This document shows, piece after piece, positions 35,395-45,309 of a stretch of DNA of 61,774 nt (its first letter is position 1; every line of letters begins with the position of its first letter). The notes beneath the pieces are model-generated. The model did no database searches, had not been told where the DNA came from, and saw only the letters and a program-made list of their open reading frames with translations. The DNA comes from Thermosulfidibacter sp. (GTDB taxonomy: Bacteria > Thermosulfidibacterota > Thermosulfidibacteria > Thermosulfidibacterales > Thermosulfidibacteraceae): contig JAGDVO010000008.1 of NCBI GenBank assembly GCA_023269715.1, forward strand, positions 9,574 through 71,347, written 5' to 3'. The position numbers were made by a program, and so were the translations under genes.

Positions 35395-36368
35395 GTTCTA
35401 TCCTCAGTATAGAGGGTCTAGATGTCTATTTTTTGAGCGTTACCGGTAGAAAGAGAGTGGTTTGTTCTTTGGATATTTCCGTTAGGGAAGGTGAAGTTTA
35501 TTCGCTTATTGGTGCCTCGGGTAGCGGTAAAAGCGTTCTATTGAAGTCTATTCTCCGCCTGTTACCAAAAAATACTCTCCTAGAAGGCAGGATTCTATAT
35601 AAGAACTTTAATCTGTTGGACCTTGCGGAAGATGAACTTAACAGGATAAGGGGCAAAGAAATAACCATAGTTTTTCAGGATCCCATGAGCTCTCTTAATC
35701 CCACTATGAAAGTGGGTGACCAGGTAGCAGAGGTTTTGGAGTCAGCACCAAGAAATGGTAGGTTGAGCAAGAGAGAGATAAAGGAAATGGTTTACTCTAT
35801 CCTCGAGGAGGTGGGTCTTAAAAACCCCAAAGTAATATACAACCTATATCCACACCACTTAAGTGGTGGTATGAGACAGAGGGTGATGATAGCTATGGCT
35901 CTTATTGCAAAGCCAAACGTGATGCTTCTAGATGAACCTACGACGGCTCTAGATGTGACGTTACAATTATCGATCCTTGAGCTTATTGTCAGCGAGATAA
36001 GAAGAAGAAACATATCTGCTTTATTCGTTACTCACGATTTTTCTGTGGTTTCCATAGTTGCAGATAGGGTAGGTGTTATATATAAAGGATACCTTGTTGA
36101 GGAGGGTAAAAGAGAGGATGTGTTGAAAAATCCCCTGCATCCCTATACAAAGGCACTTATAGATGTTATACCGACCCCGGTAAGAGGTAAGTTTATATTG
36201 CCCTTTACTCTAAATGTTGAAACTGAAGTTGAAGGTTACAGCAAAAGTTGTCCTTTTTACAGGTTTTGTAATATGGCTACTGAGGAATGTAGCTATAATG
36301 TTCCTGAGATGGTTAATGTAAGTGATAGTAGAAGGGTGAGGTGTATTAAGTATTTAGGAGGTGTGTAG
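35391..36368 (+). CDS. Peptide-type ABC transporter ATPase (OppD/DppD-like)
   Basis: 325 residues. Walker A GASGSGKS (about 42-49), signature LSGGMRQRV, Walker B VMLLDEPTTALD and H-loop VTHDFSV. The C-terminus has the oligopeptide-permease extension with HPYTKALIDVIP and four cysteines (CPFYRFC, EEC, RC), as in OppD/DppD. In that family it would power peptide or nickel uptake, but no permease or binding protein is in the window. It is squeezed between a membrane coiled-coil protein and sufC. Confidence 0.88.
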   Translation: MSSILSIEGLDVYFLSVTGRKRVVCSLDISVREGEVYSLIGASGSGKSVLLKSILRLLPKNTLLEGRILYKNFNLLDLAEDELNRIRGKEITIVFQDPMSSLNPTMKVGDQVAEVLESAPRNGRLSKREIKEMVYSILEEVGLKNPKVIYNLYPHHLSGGMRQRVMIAMALIAKPNVMLLDEPTTALDVTLQLSILELIVSEIRRRNISALFVTHDFSVVSIVADRVGVIYKGYLVEEGKREDVLKNPLHPYTKALIDVIPTPVRGKFILPFTLNVETEVEGYSKSCPFYRFCNMATEECSYNVPEMVNVSDSRRVRCIKYLGGV

Positions 36369-37136
36369 ATGTTGAAAGTGGAGAACCTAAAGGTTGAAGT
36401 TGATGGCAAGCTAATTTTAAAAGGTGTAGATCTTGAACTGTCCCCTGGTAAGGTTGTTGCTCTTATGGGACCTAATGGCTCAGGTAAAACTACACTTATG
36501 ATGACCATAATGGGATTTCCAAGGTACAAAGTAGTTGAGGGGAGGATAATTTTTAAAGATACCGATATAACAAACCTTCCAGTTTACGAAAGAGTTAACC
36601 TTGGGATAGGACTTGCCTTTCAAAGATCTCAGAGTATCGATGGTGTTGCTTTAAGGACATTCTTAAAGAAGATAGCGGAAAAAAGGGGTGTAGAGGTTGA
36701 CATTGATGGTATTGCTAACGAGTTCAACATGGGAGATTTTCTTGATAGGTTTGTTAATAAGGGTTTTTCAGGTGGTGAACAGAAAAGGTGTGAGTTTTTA
36801 CAGCTATTGGTTCTAAATCCCGATCTGCTACTTCTTGATGAACCGGAATCAGGAGTTGATCTTGATAACATAAAGCTTATAGGTAAGGCTATAAATAAAA
36901 TCCTGAAGAGGGAAGTAACTCCTCAAACTGAAGGGACTGACAGCGAGAGGTGTGTTGATAAGTGGAAGTTAAAGTCTGCTTTGATAGTAACTCATACAGG
37001 ATACATACTGGATTACGTGAAGGCTGATGAAGGTTATGTTTTGATAGATGGTAGGATAGTTTGTAAGGGTAATCCATATGAGATACTTAAGATAGTTGAA
37101 AAATATGGTTATCGGAGGTGTGAAAGATGCGTGTAA
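36369..37136 (+). CDS. sufC: SufC-like ATPase of Fe-S assembly
   Basis: 255 residues. Walker [10 protein letters not shown], a SufC-type signature [18 protein letters not shown], Walker [15 protein letters not shown] and the H-loop VTHTG. SufC drives the SufB scaffold for Fe-S cluster assembly. Between Walker B and the H-loop there is an insertion of about 20 polar residues (about 180-205) not usual in SufC. The C-terminus ends CERCV. GGAGGTG ribosome site; the sufB-like gene begins inside its end. No sufS, sufU or sufE is present. Confidence 0.9.
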   Translation: MLKVENLKVEVDGKLILKGVDLELSPGKVVALMGPNGSGKTTLMMTIMGFPRYKVVEGRIIFKDTDITNLPVYERVNLGIGLAFQRSQSIDGVALRTFLKKIAEKRGVEVDIDGIANEFNMGDFLDRFVNKGFSGGEQKRCEFLQLLVLNPDLLLLDEPESGVDLDNIKLIGKAINKILKREVTPQTEGTDSERCVDKWKLKSALIVTHTGYILDYVKADEGYVLIDGRIVCKGNPYEILKIVEKYGYRRCERCV

Positions 37137-38176
37137 AAAGTGTCGATCTTAAAAAGGTTGGCTTTGATGAGAGAGAAGTCGATAGAAGTGGTTCCTATAT
37201 GCAAGTTGATAGCGAGGTCGTAAAATGTGGTGTTAAGGAGCCTGGTGTTTATGTGATACCGACTAAGAAAGCAATTGAGTGCGATGAATATAGAAAGTAT
37301 CTGTGGAAGGCCTTAAAGGAGGATCCTTCACTTGGTGACTTTTCTAATGGTTATTTTATAATTACAGAACCAGGTAAAAAGGCGATTTTTCCTGTACAGA
37401 CCTGTTTACTTATAGAGGATAGCAATATTCAGCATGTCCATAATATAATAGTAGTTGAAGAGGATTCAGAATTAACTGTTGTTACTGGCTGTTCTAGTGT
37501 GCCTCGCAAAGGTACACATATAGGCGTTAGTGAGTTTTACGTTAAAAAAAGGGGGAAACTACATTTTATGATGATACATATGTGGGGTGAAGAAGTAGAG
37601 GTATATCCAAGAACTGGAGTTATAGTGGAGGAGGGTGCTACCTATGTAAGTGATTATGTATGTTTCAAACCTGGAGCCAAGATAAAGGCTTATCCCACTA
37701 TTTATGTTGATAGAGGAGGAACTGTAGTTGTGAATAGCATGGTTATGGTTAGCGAAACTTCCAACATTGACCTAGGTACAAGGGTCTATCTAAAAGGGAA
37801 GGGTGCCAGGGCTGAAATAGTTTCTAGGTCTGTATCCTTTGGTGGTGTTAGTATTACTCGAGGTCATCTAGTAGCAGAGGTTCCTGGTGTTAAGGGGCAT
37901 CTGGAGTGTAAGGGACTTATTTTGAAGGATGGGTCTATTGTGAGTGCCATACCAGAGCTTGAGGCTAGAACAAGGGATGTGGATCTTACCCATGAGGCTG
38001 CGGTAGGTAAAATCAGTGAAGAGGAAATAGAGTACCTTATGGCAAGAGGTTTTACTCCTGAAGAGGCTCAATCCATAATAGTTAGAGGCTTTTTGAATGT
38101 GGATGTGGTGAATTTGCCCGAATCCTTAAAAGAGGAAATAGACAAGTTTTTAGAGTTAACAACTGAAGGTATCTGA
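37127..38176 (+). CDS. SufB/SufD-family Fe-S scaffold (minimal type)
   Basis: 349 residues, shorter than classical SufB (about 470). The beta-helix core is recognisable through [16 protein letters not shown], the [15 protein letters not shown] stretch and [24 protein letters not shown] with the conserved C-terminal segment. Then comes the Suf motif [21 protein letters not shown]. Paired only with SufC, it fits the two-gene minimal SUF-like system of anaerobes and archaea (SmsCB). GGAGGTG ribosome site and overlap with sufC. Confidence 0.88.
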   Translation: MRVKSVDLKKVGFDEREVDRSGSYMQVDSEVVKCGVKEPGVYVIPTKKAIECDEYRKYLWKALKEDPSLGDFSNGYFIITEPGKKAIFPVQTCLLIEDSNIQHVHNIIVVEEDSELTVVTGCSSVPRKGTHIGVSEFYVKKRGKLHFMMIHMWGEEVEVYPRTGVIVEEGATYVSDYVCFKPGAKIKAYPTIYVDRGGTVVVNSMVMVSETSNIDLGTRVYLKGKGARAEIVSRSVSFGGVSITRGHLVAEVPGVKGHLECKGLILKDGSIVSAIPELEARTRDVDLTHEAAVGKISEEEIEYLMARGFTPEEAQSIIVRGFLNVDVVNLPESLKEEIDKFLELTTEGI

Positions 38177-38208
38177 TTTACTTTCAATCTATTATTTGGG
38201 GAGGGAAA

Positions 38209-40146
38209 ATGTGTGTATCGTGCTCTAAAAGGGGATTTGTATGGGATTTTCTACCTGAAGAAGAGATTTTAAGACTTAGAGAATTGTCTAGGATATGTAA
38301 AGGGGATATTCTAAAGATGACGAATATTGCCGGTAGTGGTCATCCTGGTGGGTCGATATCATCGCTAGATATCTATCTTGTAGTTTATTCTTATGCAAGG
38401 GTATATCCAGAAGATCCCTATAGGGAGGATAGGGATAGAATAATAGTTAGTCATGGCCATACTTCTCCTGCCCTCTACTCGGTTCTTGGTAGACTTGGAT
38501 TTTTTAGTATAGATGAGGCTATAGCTACCTTTAGAAAAGCTGGTAGTATATTTGAAGGTCATGTGGAAAGGAAAGTTCCAGGGATAGAGTGGTCTACAGG
38601 TAATCTGGGGCAGGGTTTGAGTGCGGGTTGTGGTTTTGCACTTGCTTCTAAGATAAGGGGTTTAAACTACAATACCTTTGTGATTATGTCCGATGCGGAA
38701 CAGATAAAGGGTCAGGTGAGTGAAGCCAGAAAATTTGCTAAAAAATTTGCTTTGAATAACCTAACTGTAATTATAGATTACAACGATATGCAAATATCGG
38801 GTAGATTTAGCGAAATTATGCCAGCTAATATCGAGGCCAACTATCTTGCTGATGGTTGGGGTGTTATAAAGGTAGATGGTCACGACCATGCAGAGATCTA
38901 TAGAGCTATAAAGATGGCGATTAGTGATAGTACGAAGCCATACGCTATAATTGCTAGAACTGTCATGGGAAAAGGGGTTTCTTTTATGGAAAATAACAAC
39001 GAGTATCATGGTAGAGCATTGAGAGAGGATGAATTAAAAAGGGCCCTTGAAGAGCTCGGTATTGATGATGATAGGGAAAAATATATAATGATCAGAAATA
39101 GTATGGAGATAAGCGCTGAGAAGAATTGTCTAGCTAGCACGGTTTCAATAGATATAGGAATCCCACCTACCTATAGGCCTAGTGACAAGATCGATGCTAG
39201 GAATGCTTTCGGTAGAGCTTTGCTTGAGCTAGGTAAACTTAACAACAGATCTACTGGCAAAACAAAGATAGTAGTTTTTGACTGTGATTTGGCAAGTAGT
39301 GTTAAAGTGGATTACTTTGCAAAGGAACTACCAGAGTATTTTTTTGAAGCTGGTGTTGAGGAGCATAATACAGCAACTGTTGCTGGTGCTCTCAGTGTAA
39401 ATGGTGTAATTTCGGTATTTGCTGATTTTGGAGTTTTCGGGATAGATGAGGTGTACAACCAGCAGAGGTTGAACGATATAAACTGCACGAATCTTAAGCT
39501 CGTTCTTACACATCTTGGTGTTGATGTTGGTCAGGATGGCAAAACCCATCACTGTATCGATTATATCGGTTTAATTAGGAACCTTTACGGCTTTAAGTTA
39601 ATAATTCCTGCTGATGCTAATCAGATGGATAGGGCGGTTAGATATGCTTTGAGCTTTTACGGAAATGTAGTAATAGGGACCTTTAGAGAGCCTCAACCTA
39701 TAATTCTGGATGAAAAGGGGGAACCATTTTTCGGTGGGGATTATAGATTTACCTATGGTGAAGTGAATGTGGTAAGGGAAGGTAGAGGAGTAACTGTGCT
39801 TTCCTATGGTAATATGTTATCTAGGGCTTTGAAAGCTATCAATTTCCTCGCCGAGAGGGGTCTAAAAGTGCGACTCGTTAATGTTCCCTGTCCTCTGGAT
39901 CCCGATATGGATAGGATAGGAAAGTGGTTGGAGGAGGGACCGGTTATTGTATATGAGGATCATAACTATTATACTGGACTTGGTAGTGTAATAGCGGACA
40001 AAATGGTGGAGCTGGGTATAAAAGGTAAACTCGTTAAGATGGGGGTAAAAGAATACGCACCAAGTGGTGTTCCCGATGAGCTCCATAAAGTTCTAGGGTT
40101 GTCGGTAGATGATCTTGTAAACAAAATCTTGGAGGTGACAAGATGA
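38209..40146 (+). CDS. tkt: Transketolase
   Basis: 645-residue single-chain transketolase transferring two-carbon units in the pentose phosphate pathway. N-terminal SGHPGGS and [13 protein letters not shown] segments. The TPP-binding region reads [17 protein letters not shown] then VIIDYND, where GDGE is usual. The second half carries the catalytic Glu in [14 protein letters not shown] and [14 protein letters not shown]. An added N-terminal MCVSCSK gives a CxxC pair. GGGGAGGG ribosome site. It overlaps the following flavoprotein gene by 4 bases. Confidence 0.93.
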   Translation: MCVSCSKRGFVWDFLPEEEILRLRELSRICKGDILKMTNIAGSGHPGGSISSLDIYLVVYSYARVYPEDPYREDRDRIIVSHGHTSPALYSVLGRLGFFSIDEAIATFRKAGSIFEGHVERKVPGIEWSTGNLGQGLSAGCGFALASKIRGLNYNTFVIMSDAEQIKGQVSEARKFAKKFALNNLTVIIDYNDMQISGRFSEIMPANIEANYLADGWGVIKVDGHDHAEIYRAIKMAISDSTKPYAIIARTVMGKGVSFMENNNEYHGRALREDELKRALEELGIDDDREKYIMIRNSMEISAEKNCLASTVSIDIGIPPTYRPSDKIDARNAFGRALLELGKLNNRSTGKTKIVVFDCDLASSVKVDYFAKELPEYFFEAGVEEHNTATVAGALSVNGVISVFADFGVFGIDEVYNQQRLNDINCTNLKLVLTHLGVDVGQDGKTHHCIDYIGLIRNLYGFKLIIPADANQMDRAVRYALSFYGNVVIGTFREPQPIILDEKGEPFFGGDYRFTYGEVNVVREGRGVTVLSYGNMLSRALKAINFLAERGLKVRLVNVPCPLDPDMDRIGKWLEEGPVIVYEDHNYYTGLGSVIADKMVELGIKGKLVKMGVKEYAPSGVPDELHKVLGLSVDDLVNKILEVTR

Positions 40147-41483
40147 GGCTAGCAGTTGTGGGTGGAATTGCTGGTGGGACTAGTGCGGCTGCCAAAGCTA
40201 AGAGGGTAAAGAAAGATGCTGAAATTGCTATTTTTGAGGCTTCCAATTTTGTTTCCGTTGGTGCTTGTGGTATGCCATACCGTTTAAGTGGAGATATACA
40301 TGATCCCATGGAACTCGTTGTTAGAAGAAAAGAGGATTTTGAAAAAACGGGTATAAAGGTTTACCTTGGTTATCGTGTTGTTGAAGTCGATATAAATAGG
40401 GGTGTTCTATTTGCTCTTGGACCAAAGGGTGAGGAAGAAAAATACGAGTTTGATAAACTTATACTTGCAACAGGTGCTACCGCAAGAAAACTAGGTGTCC
40501 CTGGCGAGGATTTAAGGGGTATATTTACATTGAAGTCTCTAGAGGATCTACTTGCCATTGAGAGTTTTATGGCGGAAAATGAGGTAAGGGACATTTTGGT
40601 GGTTGGTAGCGGTTTCATCGGTTTAGAGGTTATAGATGCCTTTGTTAAGAGAGGTTTTAATGTAACGAGTGTTGATATTGCCACTAGTGTTCCACCGAAT
40701 TTTGATGAGGATGTTGTTGAGAAGGTACCCGCCGTTCTTGATTCCCATGGTGTTAAAAGGATTTGGGGAGTTTCGGTTACCGAATTTTTAGGTAATGGTA
40801 GGGTTATGGGTTGTAAGCTTTCCAATGGGGAAGAGGTTAAGGTAGATATAGTAATATGTTCTGTTGGTTTTAAGCCTACAGTGGATCTTGCTGTAAAAAT
40901 GGGTTTGGAATTATCCGTTGCTGGCTCCATAAAAGTTAATGAATATATGGAAACTTCCAGAGAGGGCGTTTATGCAGCTGGAGATTGTACTCACTCCTAT
41001 AGTGCTGTAACGGGTGAACCTATATATCTACCTCTAGGTAGCCTTGCGAATAGACATGGAAGAGTAGCTGGTACAAACGCTGTAAGTGGTAATAGAGTTG
41101 TTATGCCAAAAATAGCTGGTAGTAGTGTATTTAAGCTCTTTAACTTGGGTTTCGCTAGAACCGGTTTTGTTGAAAAGGAATTGAAAGCGAGAAACATTCA
41201 GTATGAAAAGGTCTTGATCAAGGCGAAAGATAAAGCTCACTATTATCCTACAAGTGGAGAGATAATAGTTAAGCTGATGTGGGAGAAGGATAGTGGTAGA
41301 GTTTTAGGTGGAGAGATAGTTGGGCCTATAGAGGCTGTGAAGAGGATAGATGTTGTAGGTGCGGTGATATGTATGGGAGGTACTGTAGAGGACCTTGCAA
41401 GGATAGATATGGCCTATTCACCTCCTTTTTCACCGGTTTGGGATCCTCTTACTGTTGCTGCTAATCAGGCTCTTAAGGATTAG
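40143..41483 (+). CDS. FAD/NAD(P) oxidoreductase, CoA-disulfide reductase/NADH oxidase type
   Basis: 446 residues. N-terminal FAD motif [17 protein letters not shown], the single redox Cys in [11 protein letters not shown] (about residue 43), a second NAD motif [11 protein letters not shown], and [15 protein letters not shown]. The SxxxCGxPY arrangement marks the CoA-disulfide reductase / NADH oxidase / persulfide reductase group. Possible roles are oxygen removal or polysulfide/CoA-thiol redox. No rhodanese domain is attached. ATG with GGAGGTG, coupled to tkt. Confidence 0.9.
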   Translation: MRLAVVGGIAGGTSAAAKAKRVKKDAEIAIFEASNFVSVGACGMPYRLSGDIHDPMELVVRRKEDFEKTGIKVYLGYRVVEVDINRGVLFALGPKGEEEKYEFDKLILATGATARKLGVPGEDLRGIFTLKSLEDLLAIESFMAENEVRDILVVGSGFIGLEVIDAFVKRGFNVTSVDIATSVPPNFDEDVVEKVPAVLDSHGVKRIWGVSVTEFLGNGRVMGCKLSNGEEVKVDIVICSVGFKPTVDLAVKMGLELSVAGSIKVNEYMETSREGVYAAGDCTHSYSAVTGEPIYLPLGSLANRHGRVAGTNAVSGNRVVMPKIAGSSVFKLFNLGFARTGFVEKELKARNIQYEKVLIKAKDKAHYYPTSGEIIVKLMWEKDSGRVLGGEIVGPIEAVKRIDVVGAVICMGGTVEDLARIDMAYSPPFSPVWDPLTVAANQALKD

Positions 41484-41485
41484 TT

Positions 41486-42274
41486 ATGCTTATAGATAGG
41501 TATGCTGTAGTTTCACCAAAGGCCGAGCTTGCGGAAGATGTTGAAGTTGGTCCCTTTACCATAATTGAAGAGGGTGTGATAATTGGTAGAGGAACTAAAA
41601 TAGGTGCCTCCTGTTACATAGCTAGAGGTACTGTGATAGGTGAGTATAACAGGATATTTCATCATGTGGTAATTGGAACTGAGCCGCAACATTTATCCTA
41701 TAGAGGAGGAGCTACTTCAGTAAGGATAGGTAACCGTAATGTTATAAGGGAGTTCGTATCGATCCATGGATCCTATGAAGAAGGTGGTTGTACGGTGATC
41801 GGGGATGATTGTTATATAATGGCTTCATCACATGTTGGACATGATTGTAAAATAGGTAACGGTATTATAATTACCAGCTTTGTCGGAATTTCTGGACATG
41901 TTGTAATAGAGGATAAAGCTGTTATAGGTGGACATGTGGGAATACATCAGTTTGTCAGGATAGGTACCCTTACCATGATTTCCGGAGCAAGTGGAGTTGG
42001 TCAGGACGTTCCGCCCTACACTATGGCTGCTGGTAGACCTGCAAAGGTTTATTCTCTAAATGTGGTTGGCTTAAGAAGGGCTGGTTTTGACGAGGAAAAG
42101 CGTTTACTTCTTAAGAGAGTGTTTGATGCTTTTTATAGAAAGGGGATGACTTTCAGTGAGGCTATAAAGTATATAGAGGAGAACTACGATTTTCCTGAGG
42201 CTAAGCATTTTGTGGAATTTGTAAAAAATTCTAAAAGGGGGGTTTGCGGTTTTGCGAGAAAGAAGGAAAGTTAG
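41486..42274 (+). CDS. lpxA: UDP-N-acetylglucosamine acyltransferase LpxA
   Basis: First enzyme of lipid A synthesis, showing an outer membrane with LPS. 262 residues. Left-handed beta-helix hexapeptide repeats (VEVGPFTIIEEGVIIGRGTK and on), the GTEPQHLSYRGG loop, the catalytic His region SSHVGHDCKIGN, and the C-terminal helical part with NVVGLRRAGF. Sits two bases after the flavoprotein gene and overlaps a Gfo/Idh gene. Other lpx genes are outside the window. Confidence 0.95.
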   Translation: MLIDRYAVVSPKAELAEDVEVGPFTIIEEGVIIGRGTKIGASCYIARGTVIGEYNRIFHHVVIGTEPQHLSYRGGATSVRIGNRNVIREFVSIHGSYEEGGCTVIGDDCYIMASSHVGHDCKIGNGIIITSFVGISGHVVIEDKAVIGGHVGIHQFVRIGTLTMISGASGVGQDVPPYTMAAGRPAKVYSLNVVGLRRAGFDEEKRLLLKRVFDAFYRKGMTFSEAIKYIEENYDFPEAKHFVEFVKNSKRGVCGFARKKES

Positions 42275-43232
42275 GGCTGGTGTGATAGGTGTAGGTAGAA
42301 TGGGAGAATACCACTGTGGAGCTTATACAGAGATACCTTACGTGGACCTAGTTGCGGTGAGTGACACTAATGAAAGACGCTTAAAGGAAATATGTAGTAG
42401 ATATGATGTGAAAGGTTATGTGAACTATATGGATATGTTGGATGAGGTTGATGTGGTAAGTATAGCTGTACCTACTGCTCTACACCATGAAATTGCTAAA
42501 AACTGCATAGAGAAGGGAGTTCATGTTCTTGTAGAAAAACCTTTAACTTACACCATGGAAGAAGCTATAGAGCTTTTTAGGCTTGCAGAAGAGAAAAATG
42601 TGGTTTTACATGTTGGACATGTGGAGAGATTCAATGGTGCTGTACAGGAGTTAATGAAGATAGTAAACAACCCTCTTTTGATAGAAGTTAGAAGACTGGG
42701 GCCTTTTAGCCCGCGTGTGGCTAGTGACAGTGTAGTTCTTGATCTTATGATACACGATATAGATATAGTTCTCAGACTTGCAAGATCCGAGATAGAGGAA
42801 ATAGAGGCTACTGGAATCAGTTATTATACGGATAAGTGTGATGCTGCAACAGTAATAATGAGATTCAAAAGTGGTTGTGTAGCTTCTCTAGTGGCAAGTA
42901 GGGTTACTGAAAACAAAATAAGAACACTTGCTGTATCTGAAAAGGATTTCTACGTTTTTTTAAATTTTACTGAGCAGGATTTACATATTCACAGAAATAC
43001 CCAATCTGAAGCTGTGAGATTTAAAGAAGAGCTTAGGTATAGACAGAGTTTTCTCATCGAGCAGGTATTTGTTCACAAAGGTAATCCATTGAAGTTGGAA
43101 CTTATGCATTTCATAGAATGTGCTATGTCCGGTTGTAAAAGAATTACGTCCATCGAAGATGACCTTAAGTCTCTTGAAGTGGCTCTCAATATTGAAAATA
43201 TCCTTAGAGAAAAGGGGATAATAAAGGTTTGA
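42252..43232 (+). CDS. Gfo/Idh/MocA-family oxidoreductase
   Basis: 326 residues. N-terminal NAD motif AGVIGVGRMGEYH, the EKP motif in VLVEKPLTYT and the HVGHVERFNGA segment. Its overlap with lpxA suggests a lipid A or nucleotide-sugar role. One precise possibility is GnnA, which oxidises UDP-GlcNAc at C3 for 2,3-diamino lipid A, but its aminotransferase partner GnnB is not here. TTG start with a GGGGGG tract 8 bases upstream. Ends in a hairpin shared with rpmB. Confidence 0.82.
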   Translation: MRERRKVRAGVIGVGRMGEYHCGAYTEIPYVDLVAVSDTNERRLKEICSRYDVKGYVNYMDMLDEVDVVSIAVPTALHHEIAKNCIEKGVHVLVEKPLTYTMEEAIELFRLAEEKNVVLHVGHVERFNGAVQELMKIVNNPLLIEVRRLGPFSPRVASDSVVLDLMIHDIDIVLRLARSEIEEIEATGISYYTDKCDAATVIMRFKSGCVASLVASRVTENKIRTLAVSEKDFYVFLNFTEQDLHIHRNTQSEAVRFKEELRYRQSFLIEQVFVHKGNPLKLELMHFIECAMSGCKRITSIEDDLKSLEVALNIENILREKGIIKV

Positions 43233-43260
43233 GAGAAGGTGGTTTTTAGACCACCTTCTC
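43233..43260. terminator. Convergent hairpin between Gfo/Idh gene and rpmB
   Basis: A perfect 11-bp inverted repeat (43233-43243 with 43250-43260, arms GAGAAGGTGGT) with a 6-base loop. The rpmB stop codon (43246-43248) lies across the loop and one arm encodes the last rpmB codons. No U tract follows on either strand. Confidence 0.6.
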
Positions 43261-43440
43261 TACCTTTCCAGCTTTTAGACATTTTGTACAAACTTTGATC
43301 CTTCTTACTTCACCGTTTGGAAGTCTTACCTTAACCTTCTGGATGTTTGGGTAAAACTTCCTGCTTGAAACGTTATGGGCATGACTTACCTGTCTTCCGA
43401 ATATAGTTTTTTTGCCGCATATTTCACACTTTCTTGCCAT
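43246..43440 (-). CDS. rpmB: Ribosomal protein L28
   Basis: 64-residue large-subunit protein. Zinc-type L28: CEIC at 5-8 and CTKC in the C-terminal part. The KTIFGRQVSHAHNVSSRKF segment and KVRLPNGEVRRIKVC are characteristic. Strong GGAGGTG ribosome site. It lies 13 bases after htrA on the same strand, though ribosomal genes usually have their own promoter too. Confidence 0.96.
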   Translation of the reverse strand: MARKCEICGKKTIFGRQVSHAHNVSSRKFYPNIQKVKVRLPNGEVRRIKVCTKCLKAGKVEKVV

Positions 43441-43453
43441 CCTCTCACCTCCT

Positions 43454-44857
43454 TCATCTTAACTGGATTCTTATATATTTAGCACCTCTTTCCATGTAGA
43501 TCAGTATGTCAACACTTCTACCTTTTGGGATGCTATCTATTATCTTTCTAAGGTGGTCTGCTGATTTGACAAATTCATTATTAACCTTTACTATTATATC
43601 GCCAATTTTTATGCCGGCTAGATAGGCTACTGAGCCTGGTGTTACTGAGGTTACCATAGCACCACCTTCTATCCCGGCTTGGGCTCTTATTTCGAATGGT
43701 ACATCACTCACACTTATCCCCATTCTTTCTATCTTTATCTGTTCAACACCTTCTAGAGATCTATCCTTTAATTCACCTATTTTCACTTTTACCTCTTTTA
43801 TGCTGTTACCCCTCATTATCTTCATCGTTACCATGCTACCAGGAGGAGTTGTTGAGACGCTAACTGTTAAATCATTTATGTGTTCTATTTTCTTACCGTT
43901 GAATTCGATGATTATGTCATCCATTTTGAGTCCTGCCTTTTCTGCTGGACTGTTTTTTTCGACCCTGGTAATTATCACTCCCTTGTTTACAGGTAGTTTC
44001 AGGTTTTTTGCTATTTCCGGTGTTATCTCCTGTATGTAAACTCCTAGATAACCTCTAGTAACATAACCCTTCGTCTTCAGCTGTTCTATTACAAACTTTG
44101 CCAGGTTTATGGGGATGGCAAAACCTATGCCTTGGGCATAGGGTATTATAGCTGTGTTAATTCCAACTACTTTCCCTTCCATATTTACAAGTGGTCCACC
44201 GCTATTACCTGGATTTATGGCAGCATCTGTCTGGATAAAGTTATCATAGGGTCCTTCGTTTAGGAATCTCCCCTTTCCTGAAACTATACCAGCAGTCACA
44301 GTATAGCTTAGACCAAAGGGATTACCTATCGCTATTACCCATTCACCTATCTTCAGTTTATCAGAGTCGCCAAGTTCCACAATGGGAAGTTTTTTATCCG
44401 GGTTTATTTTTATAAGAGCTACATCGGTATTTTTATCGGCTCCTATCAATTTCGCATCATATTCACTGCCATCTATAAGTATTACCTTTATTTCCGTTGC
44501 CTTTTCTATAACATGGTTGTTTGTTACTATGTATCCATCGGGTGAAATTATGAAACCACTACCGAGGCTTTTCCTTTTAAAAGTCCTGGAGTGTGAGTCT
44601 GGGAATTGATCGCCAAAGAAAAATCTGAATATATCATCTGGGAAAGGACTTTGAACTTGAACTTCCTGTGTTGTAAAGATGTTTACCACAGCAGGTGAAA
44701 CTTTCTCTACTATACCTGAAAAATCGGGATAGCATTTACACAGGTTGTTTGTTGAGGCTGCCCTTTCCTGTATAGCTTCTGAGTTTTTTGTCCGGCAGGA
44801 TACTATGATTGTACTTACCATGATCACGCCGATTACAAAAATCATTAATTTCCTCAT
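43454..44857 (-). CDS. HtrA/DegP-type periplasmic serine protease (lipoprotein)
   Basis: 467 residues. The signal ends in the lipobox IVSC with Cys21, so it is probably membrane-anchored. Trypsin-like domain with catalytic His115 (VTNNHV), Asp145 (NTDVAL) and Ser219 (PGNSGGP). Two PDZ domains follow (about 270-360 and 375-465, with GYLGVYIQE and [12 protein letters not shown]). Degrades or refolds damaged envelope proteins. Divergent from hsp20-lon with back-to-back promoters, pointing to stress control. GGAGG ribosome site. Confidence 0.93.
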   Translation of the reverse strand: MRKLMIFVIGVIMVSTIIVSCRTKNSEAIQERAASTNNLCKCYPDFSGIVEKVSPAVVNIFTTQEVQVQSPFPDDIFRFFFGDQFPDSHSRTFKRKSLGSGFIISPDGYIVTNNHVIEKATEIKVILIDGSEYDAKLIGADKNTDVALIKINPDKKLPIVELGDSDKLKIGEWVIAIGNPFGLSYTVTAGIVSGKGRFLNEGPYDNFIQTDAAINPGNSGGPLVNMEGKVVGINTAIIPYAQGIGFAIPINLAKFVIEQLKTKGYVTRGYLGVYIQEITPEIAKNLKLPVNKGVIITRVEKNSPAEKAGLKMDDIIIEFNGKKIEHINDLTVSVSTTPPGSMVTMKIMRGNSIKEVKVKIGELKDRSLEGVEQIKIERMGISVSDVPFEIRAQAGIEGGAMVTSVTPGSVAYLAGIKIGDIIVKVNNEFVKSADHLRKIIDSIPKGRSVDILIYMERGAKYIRIQLR

Positions 44858-44891
44858 AACATGCCTCCAGCTCTTTTAGTGTACCTTTTTG

Positions 44892-44920
44892 TTTATACTT
44901 CATAGCTATTGTAACTTCAA
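44892..44920 (-). promoter_or_regulatory. Promoter of htrA
   Basis: Minus strand TTGAAG (44915-44920), 17-base spacer, TATAAA (44892-44897), about 35 bases before the htrA ATG. Confidence 0.55.
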
Positions 44921-44937
44921 TATTTTTAATGTATTCT
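44909..44937 (+). promoter_or_regulatory. Promoter of hsp20-lon operon
   Basis: TTGTAA (44909-44914), 17-base spacer, TATTCT (44932-44937). It overlaps the htrA promoter. The predicted transcript starts near 44944, so the first ATG at 44942 cannot be the translational start. Confidence 0.45.
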
Positions 44938-44977
44938 AAAAATGTTGATTGTAAGTGAATGTGGTTTGGGGGAGATG

Positions 44978-45304
44978 ATGTTTTTTATCGAGTATTCCTT
45001 TCCCTTGATGGATATATACGAAACTGAAGATAGTGTAGTTGTAGAAGTGGATTTACCTGCTGTGAACCTGGATGACATTAAACTTACCGTTGAGGGTTCG
45101 AGGCTAGTTATTGAAGGTGTTAGAGATAAGGTTGTGACAGGTAATGTGAGATATCATGTTATGGAACGTTATTTTGGTAGGTTTAAAAGGATTATTGAGC
45201 TACCCTTTACTCCTTCCAACAACGATATAAAGGCGAATTACAAACAAGGTGTTCTAGTTATTACTATTTTGAAGAGAACTTACAACGTGGTTCTAGAGGG
45301 GTGA
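44978..45304 (+). CDS. Small heat-shock protein Hsp20 (alpha-crystallin)
   Basis: About 108 residues, an ATP-independent holdase. Alpha-crystallin domain from PLMDIYETEDSVVVEVDLPA to FTPSNNDIKANYKQGVLVITI; the last segment has the conserved A-x-x-x-x-G-V-L motif. I set the start at ATG 44978 (44975 also possible), after GGGGG. The frame is open back to 44942 but that ATG coincides with the predicted transcript start and has no ribosome site. The C-terminal I-x-I tail of larger Hsp20s is not obvious. Overlaps the lon leader. Confidence 0.85.
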   Translation: MFFIEYSFPLMDIYETEDSVVVEVDLPAVNLDDIKLTVEGSRLVIEGVRDKVVTGNVRYHVMERYFGRFKRIIELPFTPSNNDIKANYKQGVLVITILKRTYNVVLEG

Positions 45305-45309
45305 GGTTT

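Noticed and set aside
44942-44977. First ATG of the hsp20 frame
   Set aside because: It coincides with the predicted transcript start and has no ribosome site; ATG 44975/44978 fits better.
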